64,000 nucleotides of DNA, taken from the NCBI GenBank assembly GCA_003676145.1, contig NAUB01000024.1:248001-312000 (forward strand), given 5' to 3'. This stretch comes from a gamma proteobacterium symbiont of Stewartia floridana (GTDB lineage Bacteria; Pseudomonadota; Gammaproteobacteria; Chromatiales; Chromatiaceae). The translations under genes and the position numbers were made by a program. Positions 29,431 to 38,734 of the stretch are shown piece after piece; within the stretch, counting starts at the first letter, position 1, and the number at the start of each line of letters is the position of its first letter. The notes beneath the pieces are model-generated. The model worked only from the letters and a program-made list of their open reading frames with translations. It searched no databases and was not told where the DNA came from.

Positions 29431-30714
29431 TCAGTTGACGACGCTCTTCTGAACGATGTTTGACAAATCGCTTGAGTTACCACTGCGATCATACGCGGTG
29501 ATAGCGACGTAGTAGTCACCAAGATCCATATCATCGATCGTATAGCTGGAAATATGTCCCTGGCTCAGATCGACATGCATCTGCAGATTGGATGGTGTTG
29601 TACCGATATAGATCTGATAACCGCTGATGTCTGAAAGATTCAGTGAAGAACCATCCGTTCTGGTTGTTGGTGCGGTCCAGTTGAGTGACATGGAACCGGT
29701 GGTTGCGGCTACCTGTACACTGTTAACGCGGATGCTGAACGAGGCCAGGTTTGCGCTATCGGTACCATCGCTGACGCTAATCCGAATGTTGTTGTAGTCA
29801 CCTACGTCCTGAGCGGAAGGGGTACCGGTCAGCCGGCCGTTTGAGCTGTTGAAGCTGGCCCATGCTGGCAGATTGGTAACGGAGAAGGTCAAACGATCGT
29901 TATCCGCATCATCGGCCGCTGGAGTAAAGCTGTAGGCGACGCCGGCATCAACGGATGCAGCAGGCGTACCACTGATGGTGGGTGCTTCGTTCGCTGGCGC
30001 CTGGGCTGCACTACAGACCTGATTGGAGAGCAGAAACTCGGCGCTATCTGTGTAGCGGGATTCAATCAGAAAGCAGTGCTGGGTGGTCAGATCGAGACCG
30101 CTGATGGTCGCTGTCAGCGCATGAGTGCGGTCCGCACCGGTATCGGTGTTGTCGATGACAACATCGAAACCGCCTTCAGGGGCGTCAAAATCGTTGCTCC
30201 AGGAGAGAATGACCTGGTCACCGGAAACCGTTGCAGAATTCAGGCGGGCTGCACCGGTATTTGCCACAGGCGCTGCCGGTTCTTCGGCTGCTGGCTCTTC
30301 TGGCGCAGGATCGGTGTTATCGGCAACCGGCTCTTCGACAGGATCGGTTGTTCCAGCACTCTCTTCAGGTGCAGGATCGGTGGCTGTATCATTCTCAACA
30401 GGGGCCGTTACGACCGGATCCGAAGGTTGGCTGGGATTAGTTGGTTTTACGGTTTCAGCAGGGGCCGGGTTAGATTCGACAACCGGTGCAGGTGGTACGA
30501 TGACTGGGGTCTGAGTCTCGGTGTTCTCTTGCTGGCCAGTATCACCGCCATTATCATCGGCAGGTGCCTCTGAAGTTTCCCCATCATTGGATACGATGGT
30601 CTCCTGCTCGGAATTATTGGCTGTTTCGCTCGACTCCGGATCACCACTTCCACCGCAGGCACTAAGAATCAAGCTTAGTGCGAAAGCTGCTGTTATGATC
30701 TGTAATGATTTCAT
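29431..30714 (-). CDS. Surface lipoprotein with Ig-like and fibronectin III-like domains
   Basis: 427 residues with a lipoprotein signal ending LSAC (Cys20). Residues 21-150 are an acidic Pro/Thr/Glu repeat-like linker (DPAPEE, EEPAA). Then come an Fn3-like module (~150-235), a putative Ig-type (He_PIG-like) module (~240-330; NRLTFSVTNLPAWASF, GRLTGTPSAQDVG) and a second Fn3-like module (~335-427). Such proteins bind polymers or proteins at the cell surface. The neighbouring ATPase-OmpA and VPLPA genes are also envelope or surface factors. Confidence 0.82.
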   Translation of the reverse strand: MKSLQIITAAFALSLILSACGGSGDPESSETANNSEQETIVSNDGETSEAPADDNGGDTGQQENTETQTPVIVPPAPVVESNPAPAETVKPTNPSQPSDPVVTAPVENDTATDPAPEESAGTTDPVEEPVADNTDPAPEEPAAEEPAAPVANTGAARLNSATVSGDQVILSWSNDFDAPEGGFDVVIDNTDTGADRTHALTATISGLDLTTQHCFLIESRYTDSAEFLLSNQVCSAAQAPANEAPTISGTPAASVDAGVAYSFTPAADDADNDRLTFSVTNLPAWASFNSSNGRLTGTPSAQDVGDYNNIRISVSDGTDSANLASFSIRVNSVQVAATTGSMSLNWTAPTTRTDGSSLNLSDISGYQIYIGTTPSNLQMHVDLSQGHISSYTIDDMDLGDYYVAITAYDRSGNSSDLSNIVQKSVVN

Positions 30715-31145
30715 TTATGTGGCCTCAATGACGCGCTCTATTTGCCAATAGATTACGGCAAGTATGGAACTACCCTGAGGAACTGGATCACATAACAGAA
30801 CGACGTTCGTCTCATTATTGAAATCTGATTTTCCGTGCTTAAAAACACTGAAAATTCATGTAGATACAAAGCCCCTGATTTTTAATTAAACAGAGCTCAC
30901 CGTAGGGTATTTGAGGCCCGTTGGGGGGAAATTTAGCCGACTGATTTAGTCGGAATTAAACAGCTCTCACGCATCGGGCACCCCCTCTTCCAGCACGATT
31001 CGGTCGCTGGTTCGCAGCGCCAAACCACCAATACCCTATAGCCCGTCTGGCTGTAGGTGCTTGATGATGAATCGGCTCGCCACTTATACTCAGCAACCGA
31101 AAACAACGACTTTGATATCACATTTCAACAATAAGGCAGTTCTTC
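30715..31145. other. Intergenic region between divergent genes
   Basis: About 430 bases. I see a short hairpin CCGACT/AGTCGG at 30938-30954 and no open frame with coding character. It should hold the promoters of the lipoprotein gene (leftward) and the aminotransferase gene (rightward). Confidence 0.45.
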
Positions 31146-32333
31146 ATGACTACTCCCAGCTTTAATCCACCTGTCCGTACCCTGATGGGTCCTGGCCCTT
31201 CAGACGTTCACCCGAGGATTCTGCAAGCCTTGGCACGCCCGACCATTGGCCACCTGGATCCTGTCTTCGTCGACATGATGGAACAGACCAAATCCCTGCT
31301 TCAGTACGCTTTTCAAACGGAAAACGCACTGACCATGCCGGTTTCCGCACCTGGCTCAGCCGGTATGGAGACCTGCTTCGTCAATCTGGTGGAGCCTGGT
31401 GACAAGGTCATCGTCTGTCAGAATGGGGTCTTCGGCGGACGCATGAAGGAGAACGTGGAGCGCTGCGGCGGCACCGCGATCATGGTCGAAGATGAGTGGG
31501 GCAAAGCCGTCGACCTGGAGAAGGTTGAAGCGGCCCTGCAATCCAACAGCGATGCGAAAGTGCTGGCATTTGTCCACGCCGAGACCTCTACCGGCGCCCG
31601 ATCCGATGCCAAAGAGCTGGTCGAACTGGCCCATCGTCACGACTGTCTGACCATCGTCGACTCAGTCACCTCTCTGGGTGGCAGCGAACTGAAAGTGGAT
31701 GAGTGGGGAATCGACAGCATCTACTCCGGCACACAAAAGTGTCTCTCCTGCGCTCCAGGCATCTCACCCATCAGCTTCAGTGAGCGGGCCCTGGACAAGG
31801 TCAGAAACCGCAGCTCCAAGGTGCAAAGCTGGTTCCTCGATCTGAACCTGGTGATGGGTTACTGGGGGGGCGGCCAGAAGCGTGCCTACCACCATACCGC
31901 GCCGGTGAATGGACTGTATGGCCTTCACGAAGCACTCTGTATCCTGCAGAACGAAGGATTGGAGAACTCCTGGGCGCGCCACCGCAAGATGCACAACGCC
32001 CTGAAGGCCGGGCTGGAAGCGATGGGACTCACTTTCATCGTGGATGAGGCACACCGTTTGCCCCAGCTGAATGCCGTCTCCATTCCGGAAGGTGTGGATG
32101 ATGCCGCCGTGCGCGGTCGCCTGCTGAATGAGTACAATCTGGAAATCGGCGCCGGCCTTGGCGCGCTGGCAGGTAAGGTCTGGCGTATCGGCCTGATGGG
32201 CCATAGCGCCAGAGCGGAGAATATCCTGCTCTGCGTCAGCTCCCTCGAAGCGGTATTGAGCGAGATGGAGGCACCCATCAACCGTGGTGTTGCACTGGCT
32301 GCCGTACAGAAGTCCCTCTCCGCAGAAAGTTGA
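31146..32333 (+). CDS. Class V aminotransferase, alanine/serine-glyoxylate type
   Basis: 395 residues. The start TLMGPGPSDVHPRILQALARPTIGHLDP is typical of alanine-glyoxylate/serine-glyoxylate aminotransferases; the PLP lysine is K198 in YSGTQKCLS and VDSVTSLGG precedes it. These enzymes transaminate glyoxylate to glycine. The exact amino donor cannot be read from sequence. It overlaps the rhodanese gene by four bases, starting a four-gene run ending in psd. Confidence 0.9.
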   Translation: MTTPSFNPPVRTLMGPGPSDVHPRILQALARPTIGHLDPVFVDMMEQTKSLLQYAFQTENALTMPVSAPGSAGMETCFVNLVEPGDKVIVCQNGVFGGRMKENVERCGGTAIMVEDEWGKAVDLEKVEAALQSNSDAKVLAFVHAETSTGARSDAKELVELAHRHDCLTIVDSVTSLGGSELKVDEWGIDSIYSGTQKCLSCAPGISPISFSERALDKVRNRSSKVQSWFLDLNLVMGYWGGGQKRAYHHTAPVNGLYGLHEALCILQNEGLENSWARHRKMHNALKAGLEAMGLTFIVDEAHRLPQLNAVSIPEGVDDAAVRGRLLNEYNLEIGAGLGALAGKVWRIGLMGHSARAENILLCVSSLEAVLSEMEAPINRGVALAAVQKSLSAES

Positions 32334-33154
32334 GCCTTCAGCTACCGCTGCTGGTCCAACCGAACGACCTGCAAAACCACCTGAAGGAGCAGGCGCCCAG
32401 CCTGCTCCTGGTGGATCTCTGTAAAGCAAGTACCTACCGGGAGCTGCATATCCCGGGTTCGGTGCATCTTGCTTATGCCGCAATCACCGCATCTGACCAT
32501 CCAACCCATGGATTGCTACCTGAACCTGAGCAGTTACAGCAGGTCTTTGCCGATCACGGCATCGGAAATGAAACCCATGTCGTTGCCTACGATGATGAAG
32601 GCGGTGGTAATGCCTCCCGTCTGCTGTGGACCCTGCACGCCATGGGACATCGGCGCTACTCGCTACTGGATGGAGGCCTGCATGCCTGGGCCAATGAAGG
32701 CCATCCCTGCAGCCGGGAGCTGAGTTCGATTACGCCGGGCAGCTTTCAGGCGACAGTGGATGAGAGCGCCGTTGCCAGCCGAGCTTACATTCTGAGCCGA
32801 CTCGATTCCCCGGATCTGGCACTCTGGGATGCCCGCAGCCGCAATGAGTTTCGCGGCCTCTCCAGATTCTCCCAGTTTCCCGGCCATATTCCCGGTGCCG
32901 TCAACCTGGATTGGCTGGAGGTGATGGACCGACAGCGCAATCTGCGCCTGAAGCCGAAAGCTGAGCTGGAGGCGTTGCTGGCCAGACTGGGTATTACCCG
33001 GGACAAAGAGGTTATCACCTACTGCCAGACCCATCACCGCTCCTCCCTGACCTGGCTGGTGCTGCGCTATCTTGAGTTTGAGAATTGCAAAGGCTATCCG
33101 GGATCCTGGTCAGACTGGGGAAACCGGGATGACACCCCGAAAGCCATGCCATGA
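32330..33154 (+). CDS. Sulfurtransferase, tandem rhodanese domains
   Basis: 274 residues from TTG overlapping the upstream stop. Two rhodanese domains: the N-terminal one is inactive-like (YDDEGGGNASR, no Cys), the C-terminal one has the catalytic loop CQTHHRSS near residue 226. Thiosulfate or 3-mercaptopyruvate sulfurtransferase activity is plausible; the loop differs from both classic CRKGVTA and CGSGVTA. The stop overlaps the next start (ATGA). Confidence 0.88.
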   Translation: MSLQLPLLVQPNDLQNHLKEQAPSLLLVDLCKASTYRELHIPGSVHLAYAAITASDHPTHGLLPEPEQLQQVFADHGIGNETHVVAYDDEGGGNASRLLWTLHAMGHRRYSLLDGGLHAWANEGHPCSRELSSITPGSFQATVDESAVASRAYILSRLDSPDLALWDARSRNEFRGLSRFSQFPGHIPGAVNLDWLEVMDRQRNLRLKPKAELEALLARLGITRDKEVITYCQTHHRSSLTWLVLRYLEFENCKGYPGSWSDWGNRDDTPKAMP

Positions 33155-33738
33155 GACGTCCCTCCACCCAGCAGCGCCGTTTCGTTATCCTGACGCTGGC
33201 TCTATTGACCTTCGGCATGGCCTACTATGCCGGCTTCACCCAGAAGGATCACAAGATACCGGATATTCAGGGAGTCAGTATCGTGCCGCCCACTCCTGCC
33301 CCAACCTTCACGCTGCAGGATCACACTGGCGCAGACTATGATGAACAGCGGCTGCACGACCATTGGAGCCTGTTGATGCTCGATCCAACCGGTCAGGCCC
33401 AACCTGCCCCTGCCTTCAACAGGCTGATGAAGGTGCACAACCGTCTGGCATCCCACCCTGAACTGCAGCAACAGACCCATTTTCTCTATCTGCCGAAATT
33501 CAGTGCTGCCAGCCTGGAGAGCTCAACCTCCTATCTGAGTGGCAACCTGTTTGGTCTGCAGGGAAGTGCCGAACAGATAGAGCAGACCTTTTTCAGTTTT
33601 GCCGTCACCGAGGAGACCGGGCAACCGACCCTCTACCTGATTGGTCCGCAAGGAAATCTGCATGCCCTATTTACCGATGCGATAGATGCCGCTACTATCG
33701 CCAGGGATTTAATCAAGCTGATCCATTCAAACCCGTAG
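33151..33738 (+). CDS. SCO-like thioredoxin-fold protein lacking metal-site cysteines
   Basis: 195 residues with an N-terminal membrane anchor (residues 11-27). The layout follows SCO1/SenC: FTLQDHTGADYDEQRLHDHWSLLML, later PTLYLIGPQGNLHALF. Where SCO proteins have CxxxC for copper this protein reads MLDPTGQAQPAPAF with no Cys. It may be a scaffold or have lost copper delivery. It sits tightly between the rhodanese and psd genes. Confidence 0.7.
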   Translation: MRRPSTQQRRFVILTLALLTFGMAYYAGFTQKDHKIPDIQGVSIVPPTPAPTFTLQDHTGADYDEQRLHDHWSLLMLDPTGQAQPAPAFNRLMKVHNRLASHPELQQQTHFLYLPKFSAASLESSTSYLSGNLFGLQGSAEQIEQTFFSFAVTEETGQPTLYLIGPQGNLHALFTDAIDAATIARDLIKLIHSNP

Positions 33739-33745
33739 TTGAACC

Positions 33746-34648
33746 ATGAATCAAACTGAACCGTCGCGAAAAGAGTTTCCACAAAAGCTGCTGGAAGGGG
33801 TGTTCGTCGCGCTTCAGTATCTGCTGCCCCACCACTTTCTCTCCGCGCTGATGCACAAGCTGACCCGGATCGAGCTGAAGCCGGTCAAGGATATGATCAT
33901 CCGCAGCATCATCGACAGGTACAACGTGAACATGCAGGAAGCGATGGAGAGCGATCCCACCCGCTATCGCAGCTTCAACGATTTCTTTACCCGGGCGCTG
34001 CGTCCGGATGCCCGCCCGGTGACTCAGCAGCCACATGAGATCGCCTCTCCGGCGGACGGCACCCTGAGTCAGGCCGGCGATATCGAGTCGGGTTATCTGT
34101 TTCAGGCGAAAGGGCACGACTACGCCCTGTTTGAACTGCTGGGCGGCGATCAGGAGATGACCAACCTGTTTGACGAGGGCCATTTCGCCACTATCTATCT
34201 TTCGCCCAGGGACTACCACCGCCTGCATATGCCGTTGGCTGGAAAACTGCGCAAAATGGTCCATGTCCCTGGTCGACTGTTCAGTGTCAATGAGACCACC
34301 TGCCGGAAAGTGCCACGGCTGTTTGCCCGCAATGAACGGGTCATCAGCCTGTTCGATACCGAGGCAGGCCCGATGGCGATGATCCTGGTCGGTGCAATCT
34401 TCGTATCGAGTATCGAAACCGTTTGGGCCGGCACCGTGACACCGGCCAACCAAAGGGTCTCCAGCTGGGACTACAACCAGCAACAGCAACCTGAGACAGT
34501 GGAACTTGAGAAAGGGGAAGAGATGGGGCGTTTCAATATGGGCTCCACCGTCATCCTGCTGTTTGGCAAGGATGCGGTTGAGTGGTCTGAAACCTTTACT
34601 CCGGGATCACCGGTCAAGATGGGAAGCGCGATCGCCGATTTGACCTGA
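33746..34648 (+). CDS. psd: Phosphatidylserine decarboxylase proenzyme
   Basis: 300 residues. Psd makes phosphatidylethanolamine at the inner membrane and cleaves itself to form a pyruvoyl group. Visible: FNDFFTRALRPDARP, SPADGTLSQ, YLSPRDYHRLHMP and the cleavage motif GRFNMGSTV, here MGST instead of the commoner LGST, with cleavage expected between Gly266 and Ser267. It follows the SCO-like gene by seven bases. Confidence 0.96.
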   Translation: MNQTEPSRKEFPQKLLEGVFVALQYLLPHHFLSALMHKLTRIELKPVKDMIIRSIIDRYNVNMQEAMESDPTRYRSFNDFFTRALRPDARPVTQQPHEIASPADGTLSQAGDIESGYLFQAKGHDYALFELLGGDQEMTNLFDEGHFATIYLSPRDYHRLHMPLAGKLRKMVHVPGRLFSVNETTCRKVPRLFARNERVISLFDTEAGPMAMILVGAIFVSSIETVWAGTVTPANQRVSSWDYNQQQQPETVELEKGEEMGRFNMGSTVILLFGKDAVEWSETFTPGSPVKMGSAIADLT

Positions 34649-34673
34649 TGACCCGGTTATAGGTGATATGGAC

Positions 34674-35543
34674 TCAAGCGCCCTGTTCGGGTTTGATCGC
34701 CTCGATGGTGGCAGAGACCACATAGTCTTCAACACCACGCCCCGGCGCCCAATCCCGTATGAACGCCTTTGATTCATCCTTCGGCTGAATACGAATTGAG
34801 GTAAAACCCGCTTCATCGATCCAGCCCTGCAAGGCTTCTATCAACGACGCATTACCCATGCAGCCGGCAATCAGTTGCGGATCGTTACGCATCTCTTCAG
34901 GCAACTCAATGGTCGCCACCACATCGGAAATGGCCAGACGGCCACCCGGCTTCAGCACCCGAAAGGCCTCTCTGAAAACCCGCGCCTTGTCCGGCGACAG
35001 GTTGATCACACAGTTGGAGATGATCACATCCGCCGTGTTGTCAGCAACCGGCAGCGCTTCGATCTCCCCGAGCCGGAACTCCACATTGGTGTAGTTGCCC
35101 TTTGCCGCGTTTCCTCGCGCTTTTGAGAGCATGTCCGGGGTCATATCAACGCCGATCACCGCTCCTTCGCTGCCCACTTCCGCGGCCGCCAGGAAACAGT
35201 CGAAACCACCGCCCGACCCAAGATCGACCACCGTTTCACCCGACTGCAGTGCGGCGATGGCTTTTGGGTTGCCACAACCCAAACCCATGTCGGCACCCTC
35301 TGGAACCACCTGCAGATCCGACTCGCTGTAGCCCAGCCGGGTTGATATCAGTGTGTTGATCGCCGCGTCGTCCGAGACGCCGCAACAGCTCGACTCCACA
35401 CCACACCCAGAACCTTCATTATTGGCAATCGCCACCTGGGCATAGGCTACCCGTACCTGCTGACGATGGCTGTCTTCACCAACTTCCACCTGAGGATCCG
35501 TACTGCAGCAGTCGGTATCACAACAATTCGTTTTTTCGGTCAT
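34674..35543 (-). CDS. arsM: Arsenite methyltransferase
   Basis: 289 residues. AdoMet site VDLGSGGGFDCFLAA; arsenic-binding cysteines in GLGCGNP, GFDCFL and SNCVINLS; the N-terminus is also Cys-rich (NCCDTDCCS, SGCGVESSCCG). ArsM methylates As(III). It is the second gene of an ArsR-controlled pair, 15 bases after arsR. A glutamate-rich C-terminal part with RDWAPGRGVEDYV matches the family. Confidence 0.95.
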   Translation of the reverse strand: MTEKTNCCDTDCCSTDPQVEVGEDSHRQQVRVAYAQVAIANNEGSGCGVESSCCGVSDDAAINTLISTRLGYSESDLQVVPEGADMGLGCGNPKAIAALQSGETVVDLGSGGGFDCFLAAAEVGSEGAVIGVDMTPDMLSKARGNAAKGNYTNVEFRLGEIEALPVADNTADVIISNCVINLSPDKARVFREAFRVLKPGGRLAISDVVATIELPEEMRNDPQLIAGCMGNASLIEALQGWIDEAGFTSIRIQPKDESKAFIRDWAPGRGVEDYVVSATIEAIKPEQGA

Positions 35544-35558
35544 AATCCCTCCGGATTT

Positions 35559-35885
35559 TCAGCGTTTGATGTCAGCATTGAAGAAATCACCGAGGCTGTT
35601 CAAGGTCTCGGGGGCAATCCAGCAGACCACCCTTTTTCCCTGGCGTTCCATTTCGATCAAGCCGGATCGGTGCAGCTCTTTCAGGTGGTGAGAGAGGGTG
35701 GATGATGCGATATCCAGCCCCTCTCCCAGCTCACCCACACTGTAGGCCATGGCCTGCTCCAGATCACACTGTGTGCCTGGCTGACAGCAGCTGCTCAATC
35801 GCTTGAATATCATTAAACGGTGGGTGTTACCCAGCGCCTTGAACATCTCTGTGAGCTGATCATCATCTATTTTACTATTCGACAT
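35559..35885 (-). CDS. ArsR-family transcriptional repressor
   Basis: 108 residues from ATG 35885, where the homologous region begins; the frame upstream has no family match. Winged helix with recognition helix ASSTLSHHLKELHRSGLI and wing VVCWIAPE. Metal-sensing cysteines are likely in SSCCQPGTQC. It should repress itself and arsM until As(III) binds. The promoter overlaps the start so closely that the mRNA may be leaderless. Confidence 0.92.
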   Translation of the reverse strand: MSNSKIDDDQLTEMFKALGNTHRLMIFKRLSSCCQPGTQCDLEQAMAYSVGELGEGLDIASSTLSHHLKELHRSGLIEMERQGKRVVCWIAPETLNSLGDFFNADIKR

Positions 35886-35921
35886 GTTTCGAACTATAGA
35901 ACAGTTCTTCGAGCTAGGCAA
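35886..35921 (-). promoter_or_regulatory. arsR-arsM promoter with overlapping operator symmetry
   Basis: On the minus strand TTGCCT (35916-35921) and TATAGT (35893-35898) are 17 bases apart, and the ATG begins at 35885, seven bases after the -10. The spacer contains the palindrome AGAACAGTTCT (35898-35908), a plausible ArsR site. No ribosome site fits upstream of the ATG. Confidence 0.65.
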
Positions 35922-36120
35922 GAGCCACGTCACAATAACGCCTTTACGTTACTACCCTTCTTCCCGCACCACGGTTGATAACAAAAAAAGTCGCTCAGCC
36001 TGATATGAATCACTTTCATTCGATCCGCAATTGGCAGTAGGATAGCTCTAAACTAATTACGTTCATTAATCTCCAGTTGTACCAGCCATCACCACTCAAT
36101 CACGCCTACCGGTCAAGTCA

Positions 36121-37335
36121 TTGAACAAATCCCGAGTTATCGTTTTATTTACGCTGTTTATGGCAATGGATGCCCAAGCCACAGAGGGTTCAACCATTGG
36201 ATTATTTGCCAACACCCGACAGGATGTGGATTACCAGCTCAACACATTGGGCGCTTCCGCCTCACTGATCACCCCGGTAGGACTGTTCCAGTGCAAACCG
36301 GGGCTGCTGCGTGGTGAAACCCGAATCGATTCATTCAACAACATCATTGGTATCTCCGATGTACGCAATGCGGAATGGAAAGATTTCTCGGCCCATGACC
36401 TGGAGTGCCGTTACGGCGCAAAGTGGCAGGGTTTTGGTGGAAGCTTCAAAGCAGGCATCGGTCTGCGTGACTATCTTGGTAAAACAGATGATGAACCGGG
36501 TGGAAAACATATCAGCATTGAAGGTGCAGGCGCTCTGATTGCCTATGATAGCGATCATTTAGACATCAACTTATCCTGGCAACGGGCTGTCCACGACTAC
36601 ACCCTGCAGCATCAATCCTCTGTTATCGACTACAACAGTCTGATCGACTTCGCTGAAAACACCACAGAAGCAACCGTCAAGTATCGACAACTCTATCTCC
36701 ACGCTACGCATCTCAGTGGCAACAAGGATAATGTCTACACCACCCCGATCTTTCCCGCCAACAGCTTTGAGTTCGACCATACCGATTTCGCTCTGGGGAT
36801 TGCGCTTCCAGCGGAATCCGATGGATTGACATTGATCGCTCCGGTGTTTGGCAGTGGTTCCTATCGGGGCTCATTCAATCCGTTGGAGGGTGACGATCTG
36901 TTGAAGGGGATCGAACTGGCAGGAAGATTGAAAGGGATTGAGATCGAGCTGACTTTTATACGCCACGATGGCGAAGGCAATCGCCCCTATCTTCCAGCGA
37001 CTGAAAACCTGACCGAAAAGATGGAGAGTAATCGGTTGAGTATCGGCATAGGCTGGGAGGCGTGGAGTCTGACCGTTGAGAATGTCAAATCCAACCATAA
37101 GGCCAACGCACGTATCGCCGATCCTCTGTATGCAGCCATTCTTGGGGGTTTCGGCCCCTATAACAACAAACGGGATGAAGACAAATGGACCATTTCACTC
37201 TCCATGCCGGTCGTTAGGAATATCACCGCTGACCTCTCCTTCTACCACACCACGAGAGAGGATCAGCAATACAACCATCCACAGCACAACTACATCGAGC
37301 GTGGTGGGAGCATTCATTTCAAGATAGGGGTCTAG
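36121..37335 (+). CDS. Predicted outer-membrane beta-barrel protein
   Basis: 404 residues from TTG with a signal peptide ending DAQAT. The mature chain is a succession of amphipathic strands with aromatic girdle residues (WQGFGGSFKAGIGLRDY, SIGIGWEAWSLTVEN), ending in FKIGV. It could be a porin-like or adhesin-like barrel. I recognise no specific family. A weak ribosome site and the TTG start suggest low expression or a misplaced start. Confidence 0.6.
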   Translation: MNKSRVIVLFTLFMAMDAQATEGSTIGLFANTRQDVDYQLNTLGASASLITPVGLFQCKPGLLRGETRIDSFNNIIGISDVRNAEWKDFSAHDLECRYGAKWQGFGGSFKAGIGLRDYLGKTDDEPGGKHISIEGAGALIAYDSDHLDINLSWQRAVHDYTLQHQSSVIDYNSLIDFAENTTEATVKYRQLYLHATHLSGNKDNVYTTPIFPANSFEFDHTDFALGIALPAESDGLTLIAPVFGSGSYRGSFNPLEGDDLLKGIELAGRLKGIEIELTFIRHDGEGNRPYLPATENLTEKMESNRLSIGIGWEAWSLTVENVKSNHKANARIADPLYAAILGGFGPYNNKRDEDKWTISLSMPVVRNITADLSFYHTTREDQQYNHPQHNYIERGGSIHFKIGV

Positions 37336-37356
37336 GGCCTGTTAACTGTCAGGGAA

Positions 37357-38529
37357 TCAGGCCGAAATCGCCGTCATCACTTTGTGCACCTCAACCCGAT
37401 TCCGGCCGTTGGTCTTGGCCCGATAGAGCGCCTTGTCCGCTGAGGCGATGACCGAATCCGGGGTTTGCGAGGAGGCCAGACTAACCGAGCTGTAGAGCCC
37501 GACGCTGATGGTCACCTGAATTGTCTCTTCTTTGAAAACGATCGACTCTGCCGCCATGGTCTCGCGTAACTCTTCCGCCAGCCGGATCGCACCCTCGGGT
37601 GGCGTATCGGGCAATACGGCAAGAAACTCCTCACCTCCGATACGACCGACGATGTCCTCCTGGCGCAGACGTCCCTTGATGGTATTCGCAACCCGCTTCA
37701 GGACAAGATCGCCGACCTGGTGCCCATAACGATCATTGACCTGTTTGAACAGATCGACGTCCATGATCATCAGACTCAGTGGCTGGCCGTCCGCTTCCGC
37801 TTTGGCGAACAGCTTGTCCATCGACTCAAACAGGGCACGGCGATTGAACAGCCCGGTCAGCGGATCGATCAGCGCCATTCTGCGATTCTGTTCGGCCCCC
37901 TGCTCCACGGTTGTCAGCACAAAGCCGAAGGCGAGAAAGAACATTCCCAGATAGTTGATCATGTAGAACAGGGTTGTCAAAACATCCCTGGATTGAAAGG
38001 GTGTCACTTCATGCCAGCCAACCAGGAATGAGACGCCCCGATAGGCCATGGTCAGCATGCCGACAACACAGGCAAGGGACATGATCATTCTGCCCCGCCC
38101 GACAAAGGTATTACCCGGTCTCACCAGAGCCCAGAGAATCAGCGCGATCTGATAACTGATAATGAATGAAGCTATGATCAGCCTTGAGTGCCTGTCATCA
38201 ATCAGTATCAGACTGACCACCAGCATCAGAACAACCGGCGTGATGTAGAGAGCCGGCTCCATCTGCGCCCGACGGCTGCTGAGCACCGCTTTCAATACCA
38301 GGGTCAGCGTCAGCGCCCCCAGCATATTACCAACACCAATCGCCAGCAGATCGGGAAGCACCCCTTTCGCACCCAGCACCAGATAGTACCCACTATTGGT
38401 TACCAAACCCCACGCCAGCAACTTCAATCCGGGTATGGATTGGCGTAGCGCAACAATCATCACCGCAAGTGTCATCGACAGATTGGTAACGATGCTGACG
38501 AAATAGATGGATGGAATATCAAGTGTCAT
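37357..38529 (-). CDS. Membrane diguanylate cyclase
   Basis: 390 residues. About seven membrane helices fill residues 5-205; the GGDEF domain follows with active site RIGGEEF near 297 and an intact inhibitory site RQED five residues before it. Metal-binding DVDLFKQVNDRYGH is present. Product-inhibited c-di-GMP synthesis is expected. The gene is convergent with the barrel gene. Confidence 0.93.
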   Translation of the reverse strand: MTLDIPSIYFVSIVTNLSMTLAVMIVALRQSIPGLKLLAWGLVTNSGYYLVLGAKGVLPDLLAIGVGNMLGALTLTLVLKAVLSSRRAQMEPALYITPVVLMLVVSLILIDDRHSRLIIASFIISYQIALILWALVRPGNTFVGRGRMIMSLACVVGMLTMAYRGVSFLVGWHEVTPFQSRDVLTTLFYMINYLGMFFLAFGFVLTTVEQGAEQNRRMALIDPLTGLFNRRALFESMDKLFAKAEADGQPLSLMIMDVDLFKQVNDRYGHQVGDLVLKRVANTIKGRLRQEDIVGRIGGEEFLAVLPDTPPEGAIRLAEELRETMAAESIVFKEETIQVTISVGLYSSVSLASSQTPDSVIASADKALYRAKTNGRNRVEVHKVMTAISA

Positions 38530-38734
38530 GCGAGGTCAGGTTTACTCTTGACTGAAAATAAAACGCAACTCAACAACAAAGCGCATCCCTCGCTTGATCG
38601 CATCTTAGTTGAAAAGCAGTTCCGTGAATAGGTAACGAGTCACTCAGCAAGCGCCCAGTCAGAGAAGCTGAAACAGTGCCTAGCTCTGCATCAAACTAAT
38701 AATCGAATAACAAACTGGTCACTCCAATCATTTA

